From Sphingopyxis sp. (GTDB lineage: Bacteria > Pseudomonadota > Alphaproteobacteria > Sphingomonadales > Sphingomonadaceae), in assembly GCF_025869345.1 (NCBI RefSeq), contig NZ_JAOZVW010000146.1:62001-126000 (forward strand): a stretch of DNA of 64,000 nucleotides, read 5' to 3'. The notes below the pieces were generated by a model. It was not told the DNA's origin, made no database searches, and saw nothing but the letters and a program-made list of their open reading frames with translations. Below are positions 50,513 to 59,547 of the stretch, piece by piece. Every line of letters begins with the position of its first letter. Position 1 is the first letter of the stretch. A program made the translations under genes and the position numbers.

Positions 50513-52129
50513 CTAACCGAGCGCGCGAAAGCGGAAATTGCGGAAGCGCGCCTGCCCCGCGCCCGCGGCATAAAGGCCCGGGCGCAGCATCAGGAAACCG
50601 CCGCGGACATTGTGGTGATAGCCCGACACTTCCATCCCGCGATCGAAGCGCGCCCAATTCCTCCCACCGTCGCCGCTGGTATCGAAGGTGACGATATGAG
50701 CATCGTTGGTCACGCGCAGCCGCATCCGGCGGCCATGGGGATTGGCGGGCCTGCCCCGTTCCATCCCATATTGATGCGTGACGAAGCGCTCCGCATCGAA
50801 ACCGAGGCCGCAATAGAGATGCTCGTCGTAAAAAAGGATCAGCCCGGCGGTGACCCCCGGATCGATCTCGATATCGCATTCGAAGCTGTAGGAACGATCG
50901 CCCGCGATCAGCAGCAACGGCGATGAATCGGACGGCGCCCGCCCGCGCGCCGCCAGCAGCAGCGCCCCTTCGCCCAACGTCGCGCGGGTGCTCTCGTCCG
51001 CGGCGGGCTTAAAGAAATTCCATTTCGAACCGAGCGCCAGCGAAGAGAAATCGTCCGACAGCGCCATGCCGTGCGGCCCGGGCGTTCCGCCCTCCGGCTT
51101 GGCGATCGGCTGCGACAGGTCGCCGCCGGTCATCCGCGGCCAGCCGTCATCGGTCCACGTCACCGGATCGAGCAGGGTTTGGCGCCCCAGCGTCCAAAAT
51201 CCCTTTTCATAGCCGTGGTAGACGCTCCACCAATCGCCGCTCGGCCCCTCGATCAATGTCGCGTGCCCCCGGGACCACCAGGCTTCTTCGGATGAAAGGG
51301 TGCGGACGATCGGATTGTCGGGGCAATTTTCCCACGGCCCGTGGATCGAGCGCGAACGCGCCACGATGACCATATGGCCGGTGGGCGGCCCCGCGGTCCC
51401 GCCCACCGCCGTGACGAGATAGAACCAGTCGCCGCGACGGGCGATCTTCGGCCCTTCGGGCGAAAAGCCTTCGACCACCCAGTCGGCGGGGTAGCGCCAG
51501 GGGTCATAGACATGTTCGGGTTCGCCGACCCGCGACAGCCCGTCGTCGGCCAGACGAACCCGGTCGCCGCCCGACAGGAACAGCCAGCGCGATCCATCCT
51601 CGCCGACCGCGTGGCCGGGGTCGATATGATGCGGCAGATCGAGGTCGATGGGGTCGCTCCACGGCCCCTCGATCCGGTCGGCCCAGATCACCCAGCTCGT
51701 GTTCGGTCCCTTGGTCGGAACATAGAGGAAATAGCGCCCGGCGTGCTTGCACAGTTCGGGCGCCCAGACCGATCCGATGTTGCGCGTCAGCGCGGGTCCG
51801 ATGGGACGCCAGTTCACCAGGTCGCGCGAATGCCAGATGACCAGTCCGGGATAGGAATCGAAGGTCGAGAAGGTCATGTAATAATCGTCGCCATCCTTCA
51901 GGATCGACGGATCGGGATGGTCGCCGGCCATGACGGGGTTGAGGAAACTGCCGTCGCCGCGGTCGGCCCGGCGCTGGCCATCGGCCCCCCGGCCCCGGCC
52001 CGGTCCGGTTTGGGCGGATACGCCGTCCGAACCGGCAGGCACCGCTGCCGCGCCGCCGGAAGGGGCGCCGAACCCGGCCGACAGCAAAGCGGCTCCCGCC
52101 AGTTTTAGCACTTCGCGGCGATCGGCCAT
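50513..52129 (-). CDS. Glycoside hydrolase family 43 enzyme with C-terminal beta-sandwich (538 aa)
   Basis: Probably an arabinosidase or xylosidase acting on pectin side chains or hemicellulose. After an N-terminal signal (LKLAGAALLSAGFGAPSGGAAA) comes a Gly/Arg-rich linker and then the five-bladed propeller. The catalytic base is in AGDHPDPSILKDGDDYYMTFSTF, the pKa-modulating Asp is in HIDPGHAVGEDGSRWLFL, and the general acid is in WVVEGFSPEGPKI. From about residue 355 a second beta-sandwich follows, related to DUF1349/XynB C-terminal modules (LSDDFSSLALGSKWNFFKPAADE, GLILFYDEHLYCGLGFDAERF). It is separated from the TBDR upstream by a terminator, so it has its own promoter or depends on read-through. 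Confidence 0.9.
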   Translation of the reverse strand: MADRREVLKLAGAALLSAGFGAPSGGAAAVPAGSDGVSAQTGPGRGRGADGQRRADRGDGSFLNPVMAGDHPDPSILKDGDDYYMTFSTFDSYPGLVIWHSRDLVNWRPIGPALTRNIGSVWAPELCKHAGRYFLYVPTKGPNTSWVIWADRIEGPWSDPIDLDLPHHIDPGHAVGEDGSRWLFLSGGDRVRLADDGLSRVGEPEHVYDPWRYPADWVVEGFSPEGPKIARRGDWFYLVTAVGGTAGPPTGHMVIVARSRSIHGPWENCPDNPIVRTLSSEEAWWSRGHATLIEGPSGDWWSVYHGYEKGFWTLGRQTLLDPVTWTDDGWPRMTGGDLSQPIAKPEGGTPGPHGMALSDDFSSLALGSKWNFFKPAADESTRATLGEGALLLAARGRAPSDSSPLLLIAGDRSYSFECDIEIDPGVTAGLILFYDEHLYCGLGFDAERFVTHQYGMERGRPANPHGRRMRLRVTNDAHIVTFDTSGDGGRNWARFDRGMEVSGYHHNVRGGFLMLRPGLYAAGAGQARFRNFRFRALG

Positions 52130-52151
52130 GGTGTTTCCTCCTCCGCCAAAG

Positions 52152-52190
52152 AAAAGACCCGGCCCTCGCGCAGGAAGACCGGGTTCTTTT
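52152..52190 (-). terminator. Terminator of the pectin-locus TBDR gene
   Basis: Arms 52152-52162 and 52179-52190 (AAAAGACCCGG / CCGGGTTCTTTT) pair with a single bulged base. On the minus strand the hairpin is followed by TCTTTTCTTTGG. It lies between the TBDR stop (52211) and the GH43 start (52129). Confidence 0.65.
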
Positions 52191-52210
52191 CCGGGACTAT
52201 TCGTTCGGCA

Positions 52211-54997
52211 TCACATCTTGAAGCGCGCACCGAACAGGATGGTGCGGCCGAAGTGATTATTCTCGTAACTGCGGTCGGCATCGAAATCGGTGAAGCGATA
52301 GCGATAGGTGTCGAGCAGGTTGTTGCCCTCAACCGATAGCTCGACCCATTCGGTCAGCTTGTAGCGAACCGACGCATCCATATTCCAAGTCGCGCCATAG
52401 CCTTCGAAGATGTTGCCGGTGCCGCTGTTCGCATCGACATAGCGGCTGCGATAGCTTGCCGACACGCGCGCGCTGAACGCACCGTCGTCATAATAGAGCG
52501 TGCCGTTATAGGCGCGCTTCGACACGCCGAACAGCGTCGTGGACCGCGTCTCGGAGATCAGCGGACCGCCCGGAACGACCGCCGGTCCCTGGACGGTATA
52601 ATCGGCCTTCGACGAGATGAACGTCGCGTTGGCGAGAATGCCGAAATGGCTGATGAAGCCCTGATCGACGAAGGCGCTGAACGGCACCTGTGCCGCCAGT
52701 TCGACCCCCTTCAGCTTCGCGCCCTTGCCGTTGACCTGCGCGGAGACGACATATTGCTGGTTCGGGTCGAAATTGATGTAGGCTGGCGAGCTGGGCAGCA
52801 GCGCACTCTTGTCGAGGCCCAGTTGGGCCAGCGTCGCGCTGTAGGTGCCCGACACGGGGAAACTGTCGATCGATTTGATGAAACCGGCGATCGACAGCAC
52901 CGCCTGCGGCGCGAAATACCATTCGATCCCGGCGTCGAAATTGGTCGCGCGATACGGATCGAGATAGGGGTTCCCATAGGTCGCCTTGTAGTTGAAGCCG
53001 TCGATCGAACCGCTGGGATTGAGGTTGCCGAAGCTCGGCCGGGTGATCACCTTGCCGATCGCGCCGCGGACGATCACGTCGTCGGTGGGGAACAGCGCAA
53101 TGTTGAACGACGGCAGCCAGTCGTCATAGTGACGGCGCACCGTGACGCCCGATCCCGACGAAGACACCTGCGCCGTCCGGACATAGCGAATACCCGCATT
53201 GCCGGCGTAGCGCAGGCCGAGCAATTCCCCCTTCGCGTCGAACTGCAGATAGCCGCCCGAGGTCGTTTCCTGCACCGAACGCGTGTTGCCGATGTCGGGA
53301 TTGGCGGTGCGATCGTACAAATGGGTGTAGTCGGTCGCCGCCGGGAAATTGGCGATCACCCACTGGTTGCTGTTGCCCGCGGGCTGTCCCGAGCGGCCGA
53401 GCGTGAACAGGTCGGAAAGCTCGCTCGTCACCGGGAAACCGTATACGGAGGACGAGCAGGTGATGGTGCCGAGCACATTGTCGGGGCCGCTGCTGCCGCA
53501 GACCACGGTATCGCGCGTGAAAGCGACCGTGTCGAAGTTGAAGCGGCGCCACATCCCGCCGGCCTTGATCTGGAACCCGTCGGCCACGTCCCATTCGGTA
53601 CGGAGTTGTGCCGTCTTGAACTTGTTGGTGACGTTCGACGGGCGGTCGCGGATTTCGGCGAGCTGGAAATTCGACGGGTCGGTGACGTCGGTGCCGAAAG
53701 TCAGGAGCGGACTCTTCATGTCGCTGTAATCGTAGGAATAGCCCTGCGCATCGCGATCGTCGAACGCCACCGTCGTTTCCACCGGAATGTTGGCGTCGGA
53801 CTTGGAAAAGCCGCCGAGCAGCGTGAAGCGGAAGCTGTCGCCGATGTCCTGGTCCCACGACCCGCCGATCTGGTAGAATTCGGTCTGGCTCTGGCGCAGA
53901 TAATGTTCGGTGCGGACATAGGCGTTGTTGAAGGTCGCCGAAATCAGATTATTGTTGCTGTCGATGACCGGGTTGAGGACGTCGAAATTCTTCTCGTTCG
54001 ATCGGAGCAGCACCTCGCCCCATTTTTCTTCGCGATCCTCGCGGAAGCGCGAATAGAGCGCGTCGATCGAGATTTTGGTCGCATCGGTCGGTGCGAACTG
54101 CACCGATCCGGTCAGGCCGAGCCGCTCGCGGCGATGCGCGATTTCGCCGTAGCGCGGAATGCGCGGGTGAAAGGCGAGCGAAACGGGATCGCAGGTCGCA
54201 TTGGCCGCTGCGCAGGAGACGCCATCGACCGACCGGAACTTGGCCTGCGCCCAGCGCACGCTGTTGTTGCCGAGTTCGAGCGTGTTCTGCTTCGAATAGG
54301 CGGCCGAAACCGAGGCGCCGAACGTCCCGGCGTCGTTGCGCCAGCTCAGCAGCCCGGCGACGCGCGGGCCCAGATCCTTCGACAGGTCGTTATACGATCC
54401 GACGAGCGACAGCGCGCCGTGCAGTCCCGCCTTGCCGCCGAGCGGATTGCCGGTGTTGAGGTCGACCACCGCGCCGAGCGAGCCTTCGTCTAGCGAGGCT
54501 TCGGCCGTTTTATGGACGACGATGCTGCTGAACAGTTCGGATGCGAAGACGTTGAAATCGAAGGCGCGGTCGCGGTTCGACGAAGCGCCGTCGGTTGAGG
54601 TTGCAACGGTTTCGAGGCCGTTCAGACGGACGCGCGTGAATTGCGCGCCCAGCCCGCGGACGGTGATCGCACGGCCTTCGCCGCCATCGCGCTGGATCGA
54701 GATACCGGGTATGCGCTGAAGCGATTCGGCGAGATTCTGGTCGGGGAATTTGGCGATGTCCTCGGCGACGATCGCATCGACCGCGGCGACCGAATCGCGC
54801 TTGACGTTGAGTGCGGCCTGAAGCGACTGGCGAAAGCCGGTGACGACGATCTCGTCCTGCCCCCCATCGGCCGCCGTATCGGCGGGCACCGCTTCCTGTC
54901 CCCAAGCGGGCGCTACTGCGAGCGCGGCGAGCGATGCGCCGCAAGCGAGCCTGCCGAGCGTGCGAATGCCCCGCGCCATCTGAATAGCCATCATCAT
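52211..54997 (-). CDS. TonB-dependent receptor, carbohydrate (Caulobacter) type (928 aa)
   Basis: Large sugar-type receptor. The signal peptide ends near APAWGQE. DEIVVTGFRQSLQAALNVKRDSVAAVDAIVAEDIAKFPDQNLAESLQRIPGISIQRDGGEGRAITVRGLGAQFTRVRLNGL is the hallmark plug of the TIGR01782-like group used for oligosaccharides, unlike the other receptors in this window. The barrel ends in GRTILFGARFKM. Three ATGs follow one another; RBS AGGGAGG best suits the third (54991). A LacI operator at 55037 lies 40 bp upstream. It likely imports oligogalacturonides produced by the lyase and polygalacturonase. Confidence 0.95.
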   Translation of the reverse strand: MMMAIQMARGIRTLGRLACGASLAALAVAPAWGQEAVPADTAADGGQDEIVVTGFRQSLQAALNVKRDSVAAVDAIVAEDIAKFPDQNLAESLQRIPGISIQRDGGEGRAITVRGLGAQFTRVRLNGLETVATSTDGASSNRDRAFDFNVFASELFSSIVVHKTAEASLDEGSLGAVVDLNTGNPLGGKAGLHGALSLVGSYNDLSKDLGPRVAGLLSWRNDAGTFGASVSAAYSKQNTLELGNNSVRWAQAKFRSVDGVSCAAANATCDPVSLAFHPRIPRYGEIAHRRERLGLTGSVQFAPTDATKISIDALYSRFREDREEKWGEVLLRSNEKNFDVLNPVIDSNNNLISATFNNAYVRTEHYLRQSQTEFYQIGGSWDQDIGDSFRFTLLGGFSKSDANIPVETTVAFDDRDAQGYSYDYSDMKSPLLTFGTDVTDPSNFQLAEIRDRPSNVTNKFKTAQLRTEWDVADGFQIKAGGMWRRFNFDTVAFTRDTVVCGSSGPDNVLGTITCSSSVYGFPVTSELSDLFTLGRSGQPAGNSNQWVIANFPAATDYTHLYDRTANPDIGNTRSVQETTSGGYLQFDAKGELLGLRYAGNAGIRYVRTAQVSSSGSGVTVRRHYDDWLPSFNIALFPTDDVIVRGAIGKVITRPSFGNLNPSGSIDGFNYKATYGNPYLDPYRATNFDAGIEWYFAPQAVLSIAGFIKSIDSFPVSGTYSATLAQLGLDKSALLPSSPAYINFDPNQQYVVSAQVNGKGAKLKGVELAAQVPFSAFVDQGFISHFGILANATFISSKADYTVQGPAVVPGGPLISETRSTTLFGVSKRAYNGTLYYDDGAFSARVSASYRSRYVDANSGTGNIFEGYGATWNMDASVRYKLTEWVELSVEGNNLLDTYRYRFTDFDADRSYENNHFGRTILFGARFKM

Positions 54998-55036
54998 CCT
55001 CCCTTATCGCGGCATCTTTCTGCTCGTGGCAAGAAA

Positions 55037-55050
55037 TGACACCGGTTACC
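55037..55050. promoter_or_regulatory. LacI-regulon operator 3 (TBDR promoter)
   Basis: TGACACCGGTTACC, 40 bp upstream of the TBDR start (minus strand). Confidence 0.8.
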
Positions 55051-55170
55051 TTGTTGAACGGCCGATTGATTGACCATCCGAATTTGCGAGATGAGCATGC
55101 CGACGGCCGCCGCCCTTGCGGCTGGCGAGGCGTCCTCTTCCCACGACTCCATCTGTGTTGACCGGCTTTA

Positions 55171-55184
55171 GGTAACCGGTGTCA
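55171..55184. promoter_or_regulatory. LacI-regulon operator 4 (pectate lyase promoter)
   Basis: GGTAACCGGTGTCA, the exact reverse complement of operator 3, about 70 bp before the pectate lyase start. A TTGACC (55158-55163) just upstream could be its -35. The rest of the 256-bp divergent region shows no gene. Confidence 0.8.
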
Positions 55185-55253
55185 AAAATGATTGAAGGAT
55201 ATGGCCGTCTATGTCAAGACCCCAATCGACGAGTCTGAATTTGGGAGAATAGG

Positions 55254-56630
55254 ATGCTGAAAACGCTTTGGCTGGCGGCGCTTTTGCTGGCGCCGGCGCT
55301 TCCCGCGAGCCCCGCGACCGCGGCCGAGTCGGCCACCGCCTTTCCCGGCGCCGTAGGCCCTGCAGCGCAGACCCCGGGTGGCCGCGGGGGCAAGATCATC
55401 CGCGTCACCACCCTCGCCCCCGATGGCCCCGGGTCGTTCAAGGCGGCGGTCGAAGCCAAGGGGCCACGCATCGTCGTGTTCGAAGTCGGCGGCGTGATCG
55501 ACCTCGGCCGCACGACGCTGACGATCACCGAACCCTATCTGACCATTGCCGGCCAGACTGCGCCGGGACCAGGCATCACGCTGATCCGCACCGGCATCGA
55601 CCTCAAGACCCACGATGTGATCATGCGCCATCTGCGCGTCTATACCGGCGCCGATGGCCAGCCGAAGCGTAGCGGATGGGAGGCCGATGCCTTTTCGACC
55701 GTCGGCGCGTATAATGTCGTGGTCGATCATTGCACCTTCCTGTGGGCGATCGACGAGAATATGTCGGCATCGGGTCCGCGCTTCGACGGCAAGACCGTCG
55801 CCGAGTGGCGAAAGAACACGAGCCACGACATCACCTTCTCGAACAATCTCGCCGCCGAGGGGCTCGCCGATGCGAGCCATCCGAAGGGCGAGCACAGCAA
55901 GGGCTCGCTCGTCCACGACAACACCACCGGCATCGTCTTCTACCGCAACATCTGGGCGCATAATGTCGAGCGCGCGCCGCTGGTGAAGGGCGGAGCGCAG
56001 GTGCTGATGATCAACAATCTGATCTACAACCCCGGGCACCGCGCGGTGCATTATAATCTGATGAATCTCGAGTGGGTCGGGCACGACTATGTCACGGGCG
56101 AGATCACCGCGATCGGTAACGTCATGCGCGGCGGAAACGACACCGACGAAGGCCTGCCCTTTCTGATGCTGGGCGGCGACGGCGACCTGCAATATTATGG
56201 CAAGGATAATCTGGCGGTCGATCGCCACGGCAATCCGCTCCCCGAATTCGGCCGCTATGGCGAAACGCGCGCCGAGATGATCCGCGCCAAGGCGCCACTC
56301 GCTCCGGTCGCAGGCTATGACATTTTGCCGACGCGTGACGTCGAAACCTCGGCTCTGGCGAGCGCCGGAGCGCGGCCATGGGCGCGCGATGACGAGGAAA
56401 TCCGTATCCTCTTTTTCGTCGCCGAAGGGCGCGGCGACATCATCGACGACGAAAAGCAGGTGAGCGCCTATCCAAAGGTCGGAGCGCCGGTGCGCGCACC
56501 CTTCGTCGAGGCCGACTGGAACCTCGCGACGATGGAGCCGAAGTCGGGCCGCTATCCGGCGCAGACCGCGCCGATGCCGCAGGAGCATCTGTCGGCACGC
56601 GACCTCGATTCTCGCGGAGGCGTCAAATGA
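55254..56630 (+). CDS. Pectate lyase, polysaccharide lyase family 1-like (458 aa)
   Basis: Exported right-handed beta-helix enzyme that cleaves polygalacturonate by beta-elimination. The Sec signal is LAALLLAPALPASPATAAE. FPGAVGPAAQTPGGRGGKIIRVTTLAPDGPGSFKAAVEAKGPRIVVFEVGGVIDLG is the typical pectate lyase N-terminus. The helix turns follow, including VIMRHLRVYTG, NVVVDHCTFLWAIDENMS (calcium-site region) and FYRNIWAHNVERAPLVKGG. RBS GGGAGAATAGG precedes the ATG. First gene of a lyase-cupin-esterase operon, with ATGA overlaps between all members. Confidence 0.92.
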   Translation: MLKTLWLAALLLAPALPASPATAAESATAFPGAVGPAAQTPGGRGGKIIRVTTLAPDGPGSFKAAVEAKGPRIVVFEVGGVIDLGRTTLTITEPYLTIAGQTAPGPGITLIRTGIDLKTHDVIMRHLRVYTGADGQPKRSGWEADAFSTVGAYNVVVDHCTFLWAIDENMSASGPRFDGKTVAEWRKNTSHDITFSNNLAAEGLADASHPKGEHSKGSLVHDNTTGIVFYRNIWAHNVERAPLVKGGAQVLMINNLIYNPGHRAVHYNLMNLEWVGHDYVTGEITAIGNVMRGGNDTDEGLPFLMLGGDGDLQYYGKDNLAVDRHGNPLPEFGRYGETRAEMIRAKAPLAPVAGYDILPTRDVETSALASAGARPWARDDEEIRILFFVAEGRGDIIDDEKQVSAYPKVGAPVRAPFVEADWNLATMEPKSGRYPAQTAPMPQEHLSARDLDSRGGVK

Positions 56631-57043
56631 GCGCGCTATTCGCGCTGCTGCTCGGCGGCGCGGCGGCACCCGCCCCCGCCCCGGCGATGGTCGTGATCGA
56701 CGAGACGGCGACGGTGCGCGAGGAAGCGCCACCCCACGGCGCCATCGGCATGTCGACGGCGTGGCGGATCAGCGACAGCGTTCCCGCGCCGCGAAGCTTC
56801 GAATTCAGGAAGCGCGCGCTCCATGTCGGCGCCGCGATCGGCGTGCATCCGATCGCCCACGACGAAATCTATTATGTCGTTTCGGGCACGGGGATCGTCC
56901 ATTCGGACGGCGAGGAGAAAGCGCTGAAGCCGGGTCTGGCGGCATGGCTCTACAAGGGCGCAGAGGTCGGCATCCGTCAAACGGGAAGCGAGCCGCTGGT
57001 GCTGATCATCGCTTACCCCAATCCGCCGCTGGCCGGACAATGA
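56627..57043 (+). CDS. Exported cupin-domain protein (138 aa)
   Basis: Single cupin barrel with a probable signal peptide (SALFALLLGGAAAPAPAPA). The cupin core shows IGVHPIAHDEIYYVVSGTGIVHSDGEEKALKPGLAAWLYKGAEVGIRQTGSEPLVLIIAYP, with likely metal ligands His and Glu in HPIAHDEIYY. It lies between a pectate lyase and an esterase with four-base overlaps on both sides. A role in binding or isomerising unsaturated uronides outside the cytoplasm, as KdgF-type cupins do inside, is possible but inferred. Confidence 0.82.
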   Translation: MSALFALLLGGAAAPAPAPAMVVIDETATVREEAPPHGAIGMSTAWRISDSVPAPRSFEFRKRALHVGAAIGVHPIAHDEIYYVVSGTGIVHSDGEEKALKPGLAAWLYKGAEVGIRQTGSEPLVLIIAYPNPPLAGQ

Positions 57044-58020
57044 CGCTCGGCCGCCGCGACCTGCTCGCCGCCGGCCTCGCGCTGCCGCTGGCGAGCGCCG
57101 CCGCAACCGAAGCGAAGAAGGGCTGGACGCGGCCGGCTGGCGTCGCGCCCGACGCAAGCATCCCGCTCTGGCCCGACGATCATCTTCGGGTGCCCGTCGG
57201 CCTCGCCGAGCGCGTCGTCCAGCGTAGCGACGATCCCCAGGCCAGCGACCGGATGCTCGAACATATCGTCCGGCCGCGGCTCGACATCTTCCGCCCGGCC
57301 AATCCCAACGGGGCCGCCATGATTCTCGCGCCCGGCGGCGGCTATCGCTATGTGGTGATCGACAAGGAAGGCTATGAACTCGCGCGCTGGCTCGCGGCGC
57401 GCGGCGTTACCGCCTACGTCCTCTTCTATCGTCTGCCCGGCGATGGCTGGGCCGACGGCGCCGACGTCCCGCTCGCCGACGCGCAGCGCGCGGTACGACT
57501 CGTGCGTAGTCGCGCGGGCGCCGACGGCATCGACCCGACCCGCGTCGCCTTCGGCGGCTTTTCGGCGGGCGGCCATGTCGCGACCAGCCTGCTGACACGC
57601 TTCGACGCCAGCGTCTATGAAGCAGTCGGCGCCGCCGACACGCTGCCCGCACGCCCCGATGCGCTGGCCGGTATCTACCCGGTGGTGTCGATGGATCCGG
57701 CAATCGCCCATCCGGGGAGCCGCGAGAAGCTGCTCGGCGCCGCGCCCGACGCGGCACGGGCGGCGCTTTATTCACCTGACCGCAAGGCCCGTCCCGATCA
57801 GCCGCCACTGTTCCTGCTCCACGCCGAGGACGATGATACCGTCACGGCCGAGAACAGCGTGCGCTTGCGTGCGGCTACGCGCGCGGTGGGCACACCGTGC
57901 GAAAGCCATTTCTTCGAGCACGGCAAGCATGGCTTCGGACTGATGAAAACAGCGGGCCTACCGGTCGCGATCTGGCCCGACCTGCTGTGGAATTGGCTCG
58001 GCAGCCATGGGATGGTCTGA
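57040..58020 (+). CDS. Alpha/beta hydrolase esterase, acetylesterase-like (326 aa)
   Basis: Exported esterase of the BD-FAE/acetyl-xylan-esterase-like group. A Tat-like signal (LGRRDLLAAGLALPLASAAA) is followed by MILAPGGGYRYVVIDKEGYELARWLAARGVTAYVLFYRLPG with the oxyanion region. The nucleophile is in FGGFSAGGHVA, the acid in LHAEDDDTVTAEN and the histidine in FEHGKHGFG. The ATG at 57040 overlaps the cupin stop; longer frames upstream lie in the cupin gene. In this locus it would deacetylate pectin to give the lyase and GH28 access. Confidence 0.9.
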   Translation: MTLGRRDLLAAGLALPLASAAATEAKKGWTRPAGVAPDASIPLWPDDHLRVPVGLAERVVQRSDDPQASDRMLEHIVRPRLDIFRPANPNGAAMILAPGGGYRYVVIDKEGYELARWLAARGVTAYVLFYRLPGDGWADGADVPLADAQRAVRLVRSRAGADGIDPTRVAFGGFSAGGHVATSLLTRFDASVYEAVGAADTLPARPDALAGIYPVVSMDPAIAHPGSREKLLGAAPDAARAALYSPDRKARPDQPPLFLLHAEDDDTVTAENSVRLRAATRAVGTPCESHFFEHGKHGFGLMKTAGLPVAIWPDLLWNWLGSHGMV

Positions 58021-58026
58021 CGGGGT

Positions 58027-59547
58027 TTACGTCCCAGGCTGGATATAGGGCACCCGCGCGAACAGTTCGCGCTCCCATCGGCGCGGATCGCCTTCCACGC
58101 GGCTTTCGCTATCGAAGATCATCGTCTGCCGCTTTGCGAGATCATAGGCCGGCCAGCCCGGATCGCCCGTCCGCGCGAAGCGAACGAAGGCGTCCATTAC
58201 AACGTCGCTCATCGCCTGCTGCGCCGCCGTCGGATCGGGAATGGTTCCGAAGCTGAGGCCGATGTCGTCGGTGTGCTTCGCATCCCCGAAATCGAGCTGG
58301 TAGACGAACGCCGGCGCCCCTGCCCTTGCCCGCGCTTCGGCCTCCTCGACCTGTCCGCGCCAGCTTCGGGCTGCGGTAACGATGCGGTGAAAAAGCTCGA
58401 GCGGAGCCGCATCGGGATAGCGCGCGCGGAACTGCGCCACGACCCATTCGGGATGAATGTCGATCCGCATCTCGGGCGCGATGCGCGCGGCAAGATTGCC
58501 GAAATCGAGCCCCCCGAGTTGTCGGCTATCGGGCGCATAAAAGGCCCGCGTTTCCATCATCGCGTTGCCGAGCATCATCGGAATGCCCAACGATTGCGGC
58601 GCGGCATCGGGCCAGAAGGGATGCCGGGTCAGATGCACCATGTCGAGCACCGGCCCCATATAGAGCCCGCCGCCGAGGACCGGGTCGGGCGCGGAGAGCG
58701 CCGCGACTATGCGTTCGACCGGCGCGGTCGCTGGGTCGACGTCTTTGCCGAGCTTCGCGAGAAAGGCCTCGGCACGTTTGGTCGCGTTGAGCGGGCCCGA
58801 GGCAGTAACCTGCTGCCCGCTCATCGTGATCCCCTTGTGGAACAGCCCCTGCGCCTCGGGCATCGCCATCAGCGTCGCGATCTTCGCGCCGCCGCCCGAC
58901 TGGCCGAACAGGGTGACATTGCCCGGATCGCCGCCGAAGGCCGCGATGTTGCGGTGGATCCACCGGAGCGCGAGGATCAGGTCGAGCTGCCCCGCGTTGC
59001 CGCTATCGGGAAAACGCGGGTCGAGCCGCGCCAGATAAAGATAGCCGAGTGCGTTGAGACGGTGATTGACGGTGACGACGACCACGTCGCCGCGCGCCGC
59101 GAGGCGGGCGCCGTCGTTGATCGGATCGGTCACGCTGCCGGTCGAATAGGCGCCGCCGTGGAAATAGACCATGACCGGACGCTTCACCTTCGACCCGGTC
59201 GATGGCGTCCAGACGTTGAGGAACAGGCAGTCTTCGGATTGCGGCTGGTAGCGGTCGCCCCGCTGCGGGCAAACGGGGCCAAAGGCGGCCGCGGGCATCT
59301 GCTCTGCCTTCAGAGTCGCCACCGGCGCCCGAAACCGCGCCGCGCGGCCGTAGCGGATGCCCGCGAAACAATGCGCAAGTGGCGCACCATTACAGGCCCG
59401 GCTTTGATAACGCCCGTCGGGCGCCTCCACCCAAATGGTCAGACCGGCACCCACCCGCGCGGCGACCGACCGCATCGGTCCGGTCAGTCCGATAGCAAGC
59501 GCCCCGCCGAGCAGCGCGCGGCGACTGACGTCTTCAACGCCGGACAT
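58027..59547 (-). CDS. Type B carboxylesterase (506 aa)
   Basis: Exported COesterase-family hydrolase. The Tat-like signal is SRRALLGGALAIGLTGPMRS. Family motifs are CLFLNVWTPSTGSKVKRPVMVYFHGGAYSTGS, DVVVVTVNHRLNALGYLYL, and the nucleophile in VTLFGQSGGGAKIATLMAMP. The likely acid Glu/Asp and His lie further on. It is the last gene of the kduI-kduD-kdgK operon; its start overlaps the kdgK end by 14 bases. By context it would remove ester groups (acetyl, methyl or feruloyl) from pectin; no pectin specificity is visible in the sequence. Confidence 0.9.
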   Translation of the reverse strand: MSGVEDVSRRALLGGALAIGLTGPMRSVAARVGAGLTIWVEAPDGRYQSRACNGAPLAHCFAGIRYGRAARFRAPVATLKAEQMPAAAFGPVCPQRGDRYQPQSEDCLFLNVWTPSTGSKVKRPVMVYFHGGAYSTGSVTDPINDGARLAARGDVVVVTVNHRLNALGYLYLARLDPRFPDSGNAGQLDLILALRWIHRNIAAFGGDPGNVTLFGQSGGGAKIATLMAMPEAQGLFHKGITMSGQQVTASGPLNATKRAEAFLAKLGKDVDPATAPVERIVAALSAPDPVLGGGLYMGPVLDMVHLTRHPFWPDAAPQSLGIPMMLGNAMMETRAFYAPDSRQLGGLDFGNLAARIAPEMRIDIHPEWVVAQFRARYPDAAPLELFHRIVTAARSWRGQVEEAEARARAGAPAFVYQLDFGDAKHTDDIGLSFGTIPDPTAAQQAMSDVVMDAFVRFARTGDPGWPAYDLAKRQTMIFDSESRVEGDPRRWERELFARVPYIQPGT

